A stretch of DNA of 64,000 nt. Source: Blakeslea trispora. Lineage: Eukaryota; Mucoromycota; Mucoromycetes; Mucorales; Choanephoraceae. The position numbers were made by a program, and so were the translations under genes. The notes under the pieces were generated by a model, which was given only the letters and a program-made list of their open reading frames with translations, made no database searches and had not been told where the DNA came from. Each line of letters begins with the position of its first letter. Positions within the stretch are counted from its first letter, which is position 1. Below, piece by piece: positions 59,003-64,000 of the stretch. The stretch lies in contig JAIWNE010000050.1 of assembly GCA_025331445.1 (NCBI GenBank), forward strand, positions 62,001 through 126,000, read 5' to 3'.

Positions 59003-61311
59003 ATGGCTGACGATTTAAACACAAACAACAAAAGACCTCTTGAAGAAGATCCTTCAGTCAAGGAAGAGTCAGGTATTGTTTCTTTAAAGACATACAACCC
59101 ATTGTTTCCTTACGCGTATAACCCACAGACGATGATATTGGTCCTATGCTTCCTCCTTCTACTACCGAAGAAGTGCCAAAGAAAAAGAAGCGAAGTACGA
59201 TAAAAAAAAAAGGACACATACTCAAGTAATGAAATCTGATCATCTCGTTATTTAGCACTTGCTTATGAAAAACTATATCTCGAGCACTTGCCCAACGCTG
59301 ATATGTACGAGAAGAGTTATATGCACCGTGATATTCTCAGTCAAGTAGCAGTAACAAAGTGAGTCTAGAAGAGAACGAAAACAAAGAAACTGACATAAAA
59401 AGCGGAATGATAGAAACGATTTTGTTGTTACCACTTCAGCAGATGGTCACCTTAAATTTTGGAAAAAGACAGCCAGTGGCATTGAGTTTGTCAAGCATTA
59501 TAGATCGCATCTATCAAGCATTGTAGATATCAGCTTATCAGCAGATGGTGAATTATTGGCTACTATTTCGGACGATATGTCACTCAAGGTCTATGACATT
59601 ACAAACTTTGGTAATGTATCAGACTAAGGCTATTCTAGTATCATTGAGCTTACATCTCTTTGCCAATAGACATGATCAACATGATCAAATTAAAATATAA
59701 ACCAAAAGCAGTATGCTGGATTCATCAAAAAGGACAAGCACAGGCATTGGTTGCAGTGTAAGCAAATTTCTTTCATTCATCTGTTCAAAATCTGCCTATG
59801 AACTTACTCCATTTCGCTATTCAAGTTCCGAAGCCGACAACTCAAATATGCATATCTATGATGGTCGTTCAGATGGAAAACCACTTCACACATTACCCAA
59901 AATGCACTCAAAACCAGTGCATTTAATCGAATTCAATTGGCGATTCAACACGGTTGTGTCTGTAGATGCATTAGGCATGATTGAGTACTGGACACCCGAA
60001 GAACCCTTTGGTTTACCTGATCATCTCGAATTTGAAATGAAATCACAGACAGATCTATACGAGTTTAGAAAGAAAAAGTCAGTACCCACTTGTTTGACAT
60101 TCTCACCCGATGGCCTGAATTTCGTCACCATGAGTTTCCCCGACCGTCAAGTACGACTCTTCAAATTCTTATCGGGCAAGAAATATAGAGAATACGATGA
60201 AAGTCTTCATGTGATTAGCGAAATGCAACAAGCAGGTACCTCGATCTTTAAGTTGGATGACATGGAGTTTGGTAGACGGTTGGCAGTTGAAAAGGAACTA
60301 GAGAAGTCATATCAGGCCAAGTTTGTGAATGCTGTGTTTGATGAGACGGGTCATTTCATTATCTATGGCGCTTTGCTTGGTATCAAGGTAGTCAACACAT
60401 TGACAAACAAAGTAGTACGCATCATTGGTAAATCAGAATCCAATCGGTTTGTCAATATGGGTCTCTATCAGGGTGCTCCTCGGAAAAAGGGGGTCTATAC
60501 ATTGGCCATGGCTGCTTCAGATAATGCTGCTCTCAAAGAAAGCCAAGAATTGGATCCTACACTCTTTTGTACAGCATTTAACAAAAATCGATTTTATATG
60601 TTGACACGTCGAGAACCATTCGAGTAAGTTGGGTTTATAGAAATAGATGAAAAGAGTTTCTTACAGCTATTTATGTTTAGTCATGGACAAAAAGGTGAAC
60701 GTGATGTATTTAACGAAAAGCCTTCTCGGGAAGAACAGACAGTGGCAGCTACTCAAGAACGCAAGCAAGTGCTTGGTACTTCAGCTATTATTCGTACAAC
60801 ATCAGGCGATATTCATATGCGTCTTTTCCCTGATGCAGCTCCTAAGGCTGTCGAGAACTTTGTCACTCATTCCAAGAATGGTTACTATGATAACTTGATC
60901 TTTCATCGTATCATCAAGGGCTTTATGATCCAGACAGGTTGTCCCTTTGGTGATGGTACAGGTGGTGAATCGATTTGGGGAGATGATTTTGAGGATGAGT
61001 TTTCTCGAGAGTTTAGACATGATCGTCCATACACTGTCAGTATGGCTAATGCAGGACCCAATACCAATGGAAGTCAATTCTTTATTACAGTAGCACCTGC
61101 TGTAAGTATACACTTTTTCAAGAATACATCCATCGTATTCGACTCACCTCTGTTTTTTTTCTCACCATAGACTTGGCTAGATAACAAGCACTCAGTCTTT
61201 GGCAGAGTGACGGCTGGTATGGATGTAGTACATAGTATAGAAAACGCCAAAGTGGACAAGACAAACAAGCCTTATGATGATATCAAGATTATCAATATTG
61301 AAATTCGATAG
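59003..61311 (+). CDS. PPWD1-like WD40/cyclophilin peptidyl-prolyl isomerase
   Basis: Nuclear, spliceosome-associated cyclophilin with N-terminal WD repeats. The exons are 59003-59072, 59129-59194, 59256-59358, 59414-59610, 59670-59757, 59826-60623, 60681-61101 and 61171-61311, giving 627 residues (human PPWD1 has 646). After an acidic head with a KKKKR signal come [20 protein letters not shown] and WD repeats ([29 protein letters not shown]). Then the family-specific [11 protein letters not shown] and [10 protein letters not shown] regions appear. The cyclophilin domain (about 475-627) has [23 protein letters not shown] and [13 protein letters not shown], with the catalytic Arg, Phe, Met and Gln present. 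It has the most introns in the window (seven). Confidence 0.95.
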
Positions 61312-61780
61312 ATTCTTTATATAAACACATCTAGATAATATCGTATTTATCCTATTCTGTGTTACCATACTTTATCCATTTCAATACTTGAATGTCTCTC
61401 AATGTGTGTATTTTTTTTTTTTTTTTACTCAAAAGAAACAAGAGACTTTGAAGCAGAACAAAAGAAATAGGAGCTGTTTTTGTACAATATCACCTAAATA
61501 CACATATCGTTTCTAAGCATCCCTTTTTTTTATATATCTCAAAGATAAACAAATCAAGCGAAAAGCAAAGAATATACCTACCAAAAAAAAACAATGACGA
61601 CACCAATTTTTCTTTAATAAAGCAAAATGGAAGTGCGAGTCACTTTGGTACGCAATGCACACGCGTACAGAAAGAAAAAAAAAAAAGAGAGGAAAATTGA
61701 GGTACAGATAGAAATTCACCACTTATGAGAAATAGATGTAGTCTCTCTCTTTTTTTTTTTAACAATTATTTAAATCTAAC
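61312..61780. promoter_or_regulatory. Intergenic region upstream of proteasome beta-4 gene
   Basis: 469 bp holding the PPWD1 3' flank and the promoter of the next gene, with CT/T-rich tracts up to the ATG. No proteasome-type GGTGGCAAA element is seen. Confidence 0.45.
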
Positions 61781-62424
61781 ATGGAGTGTCTTTTTGGAAT
61801 TACAGGAGATGGTTTTGCTTTGCTTGCAGCTGATACTGTCAGTGCCCGTAGTATTGTTGTGATGAAGGGAACTGAAGACAAGTCGCGCGAACTGAACGCG
61901 CACACAGTGATGCTCTATACTGGTGAACCTGGTGACACTGTCAACTTTGCCGAATACATTCAACGCAACATCAAGCTATATGGTATTCGAAACGGCCTTG
62001 AATTAAGCCCTAAAGCCACAGCTACCTTTACTCGTCGTGAACTTGCTGATTCACTTCGAAGCAGAGTAAGTGAGACTATAAAGAGAGAAAGAAAGAGAGC
62101 TCAATGGCTTACGTTATCACTTAGCATCCTTATTCTGTCAATTTGATTGTCGGTGGTTACGACACAAAGACTCAAAAGCCTGAACTTTATTGGATCGACT
62201 ATCTTGGTGCTATGGCCAAATTGCCCTTCTGTGCACAAGGCTATGGTGCCTATTTCTGTACATCACTGATGGATAGATATTACAAGGAAAACATGACTGT
62301 TGAAGAAGCAAAGAAGTTATTGGGCATGTGTATACAAGAACTCAAGACAAGATTCATTGTCAATTTACCCAAATTCAAGGTTCAGTTGGTAGATAAGGAT
62401 GGTGTTCATGAAGTTGAATTATAA
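61781..62424 (+). CDS. PRE1: 20S proteasome subunit beta-4 (PSMB2/Pre1 type)
   Basis: Structural, non-catalytic beta subunit of the 20S core in the inner rings. Two exons, 61781-62065 and 62125-62424, encode 194 residues. The protein starts directly MECLFGITGDGFALLAADTV without a propeptide or catalytic Thr, as is usual for beta-4. The family pattern continues with GTEDKSRELN, GEPGDTVNFAEYIQRNIKLY, VGGYDTKTQKPELYWIDYLG, CAQGYGAYFC and MTVEEAKKLLGMCI. Confidence 0.95.
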
Positions 62425-62469
62425 ATCATACAGTAAAAAAGAAGGAAGCAGCAGAAAAGAGAGACTATT

Positions 62470-62507
62470 CTATCTATCTATCTATTTTTGTGTGTGTGTG
62501 TGTGTGT
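62470..62507. repeat. Compound microsatellite (TATC)n-(TG)n
   Basis: A short TATC run is followed by about nine TG units in the 132-bp convergent spacer between proteasome beta-4 and the thioesterase gene. Confidence 0.9.
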
Positions 62508-62556
62508 ATATGTATATGCTTTATTGCTATAGAGAAAGAGAGAGGGGGGGAATGGC

Positions 62557-63423
62557 TTAAGAGGGAGGAAGTACTTTTTTGATGAATTGAGCAATATCTG
62601 CTAATTCTTGCTCATTAGCAGAATGGACCAAGCCAGGATAAGACTTGAAAGTGACATTGTAGCCTAAAGACTTTAACTTTTCAGCAGACTCTTGGCCATA
62701 TTCATGACGAACAACAGGATCTCTGTCACCATGACACATCAAGACAGGTGTGTTCTTGTTGGCTTCAGATGCCATCTAACGTATTTCCACTTTAGCATCA
62801 TCTTATAAACATCATTGAGTTGACTTACATGAGCAAACTTGTTGGATAGACCAAGCCAACCGCTACAGCCAATTACACCAGCCAATTTGTATTCAGAGGT
62901 TAAACCACCTACAAGAGAGAGACAAGAGCCTTGAGAGAATCCACCGAGAATGATACGCTCAGGGGGGATACCATTGTCAACTTCTTGTCGAATCAAACTG
63001 TTGATAGAAGCAACGGATGACAACAATCCCTTTTCATCTTCGTTCTCCAATATACTCTTATCTAAGCTATAGAGATCAAACCATCCTTAAATAGGGAGAG
63101 GGGGGGGGGTTAATTGAAGACGATACATAGTTTTTTTTTTTTTGTCATGACTTGATCTTACCTGGCATAGGGAAACCTCCATTTAAAGTAATGGGACGTA
63201 CAGGTCTATTTGTAAGAAAGAAAGAAGGGTTAAAGCGAGAAAGAGCTATAGAACTCATGTTACTTTACGCGTTAGGCAAAACCCATTTGACATAAGGAAA
63301 CAATCGACCAAGCTCTTCACCAATAAAGGACCAACCAGCGCCTGAATCACCTAGACCATGACACCAAAAAACAGTGGCTGTTTGCTTGGCCTTGGCTGAG
63401 ATGATCACTGAAGTCAAAGACAT
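62557..63423 (-). CDS. Acyl-protein thioesterase (APT1/LYPLA type)
   Basis: Cytosolic serine hydrolase that removes palmitate from S-acylated proteins such as G-alpha and Ras. The exons are 63423-63269, 63205-63162, 63085-62829 and 62775-62557, giving 224 residues with phases closing. The alpha/beta-hydrolase triad is visible: Ser117 in GFSQGS, Asp171 in HGDRDPVV, His203 in PGLVHSAN. The oxyanion-side motif is FWCHGLGDSGAGWSF. The size and motif set match fungal and human APT1. It is convergent with the proteasome gene and divergent from the gene starting at 63803. Confidence 0.95.
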
Positions 63424-63802
63424 GGTTTATTTAAAAGACAAAAAAAAAGAAAGAAAAAAAAAAGATAAACACACTTTTTAAAAAAAATAAAAATTTAAAG
63501 CAAAATCGCCTTTATTGAATAATGGATAAGCTTAAAGGAAACCCCTCTTTTCTCTCTTTCTCTCTCTCTTTTCTGGCTTGATTTTCATCATTTTATTCTC
63601 TCTTTTTTTTTCGAAACAATGTGTAGTAAATTGATTTTGCAAGTTTATTTTACTTTCTCGAAATTAAACAAGTTTCAACCAGTTTTTGAAATGTCCGCTA
63701 TTTATAAAAAAAAAAAAATTGCATATATTTTACCAATGTACCTTTTCTATTTTTTTTCTTTTTTTATTCATTTTTTTTTACTAGCTTTTTTCCATAGCAA
63801 CC
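63424..63802. promoter_or_regulatory. Divergent promoter region (thioesterase / last gene)
   Basis: 379 bp with CT and poly-T tracts between two divergent start codons. Confidence 0.4.
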
Positions 63803-64000
63803 ATGCCATTAATAGCTTATCAACAAACTCCCAAAGAAGAACTTTATGAGTTTCTTAACGGTGTCGAAAACCGTTACAACTGTACGTTTAAGACAGACAC
63901 ATACACACACAAAAAAAAAAGACTCATCGTGACATAGTCAACTCATCTAGTGAAAAGAAAGGTTTCTTGACTGCATTATTAACAGACCTTGCCAACCAAG
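63803..64000 (+). CDS. 5' part of an unidentified gene, cut by the window end
   Basis: ATG at 63803 in CCATGCC context opens MPLIAYQQTPKEELYEFLNG, then VENRYN, followed by a donor near 63882-63886 and an acceptor at 63957-63958. After the acceptor the frame EKKGFLTALLTDLANQ is open to the window edge. Phase requires the GTTTAA donor at 63886 rather than the GTACGT one, so the first junction is uncertain. The family is not recognisable from about 45 residues. Confidence 0.55.

Noticed and set aside
1..64000. CRISPR arrays, bacterial operons, riboswitches
   Set aside because: The genome is eukaryotic with spliced genes; no spaced direct-repeat arrays or bacterial signals were seen.

Overview
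This is a nuclear segment from a filamentous fungus, most likely a member of the Mucoromycota close to Mucorales. The evidence is AT-rich DNA full of poly-A/poly-T runs, genes cut by many short introns (about 45-100 bases, GT-AG, some with TACTAAC-like branch sites), and fungal cell-surface genes (class IV chitin synthase, P3A proton ATPase). It also carries a METTL4-type MT-A70 gene and two unassigned proteins of a kind I associate with early-diverging fungi. I assembled exon chains by hand from frame and splice phase, and the total coding length closes exactly for almost every gene.

Layout. From 1 to 10.2 kb the sequence is transposon debris: a LINE reverse-transcriptase piece, a near-complete Tc1-type element with TA target duplication and one premature stop, a 12-mer minisatellite, an unknown gene split by a 173-bp MITE, a 211-bp foldback hairpin and a second LINE piece. 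From 10.2 to 23 kb it is gene-dense: arginyl-tRNA synthetase, a small unknown protein, METTL4 and METTL25 (convergent methyltransferase genes), a RhoGEF, and a lineage-type unknown protein. From 23 to 28.6 kb it is gene-poor, with a perfect tandem duplication of 540 bp and a decayed mariner/Tc1 remnant. From 28.6 to 37.5 kb lie class IV chitin synthase, a YEATS-domain protein and the plasma-membrane H+-ATPase, all on the plus strand. From 37.5 to 47.1 kb lie a perilipin-like lipid-droplet protein, mitochondrial ATP synthase gamma and a GLI/ZIC-style C2H2 factor, spaced by 1-3 kb of AT-rich DNA. The stretch 47.1-53.7 kb is the largest gene desert and holds a dead DDE transposase. From 53.7 kb to the end genes are dense again: a TMEM70-like protein, an RGS protein, a PH-domain protein, a PPWD1 cyclophilin/WD40 protein, proteasome beta-4, an acyl-protein thioesterase, and the first exon or exons of one more gene.

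How the genes fit together. They are mostly housekeeping and form no obvious cluster. Several serve the growing hyphal surface: wall polymer synthesis, membrane energisation, Rho and G-protein signalling, PH-domain membrane binding, depalmitoylation. Two concern F1Fo-ATP synthase (the gamma subunit and a TMEM70-like protein) and lie about 9 kb apart, probably by chance. Three concern nucleic-acid modification or chromatin reading (METTL4, METTL25-like, YEATS).

I did not find a convincing new multi-gene system. The most unusual items are the gene split in frame by a MITE, the near-perfect long hairpin, the two unassigned proteins with acidic D...E-type motifs, the exact 540-bp tandem duplication, and two genes with single-base frame conflicts.
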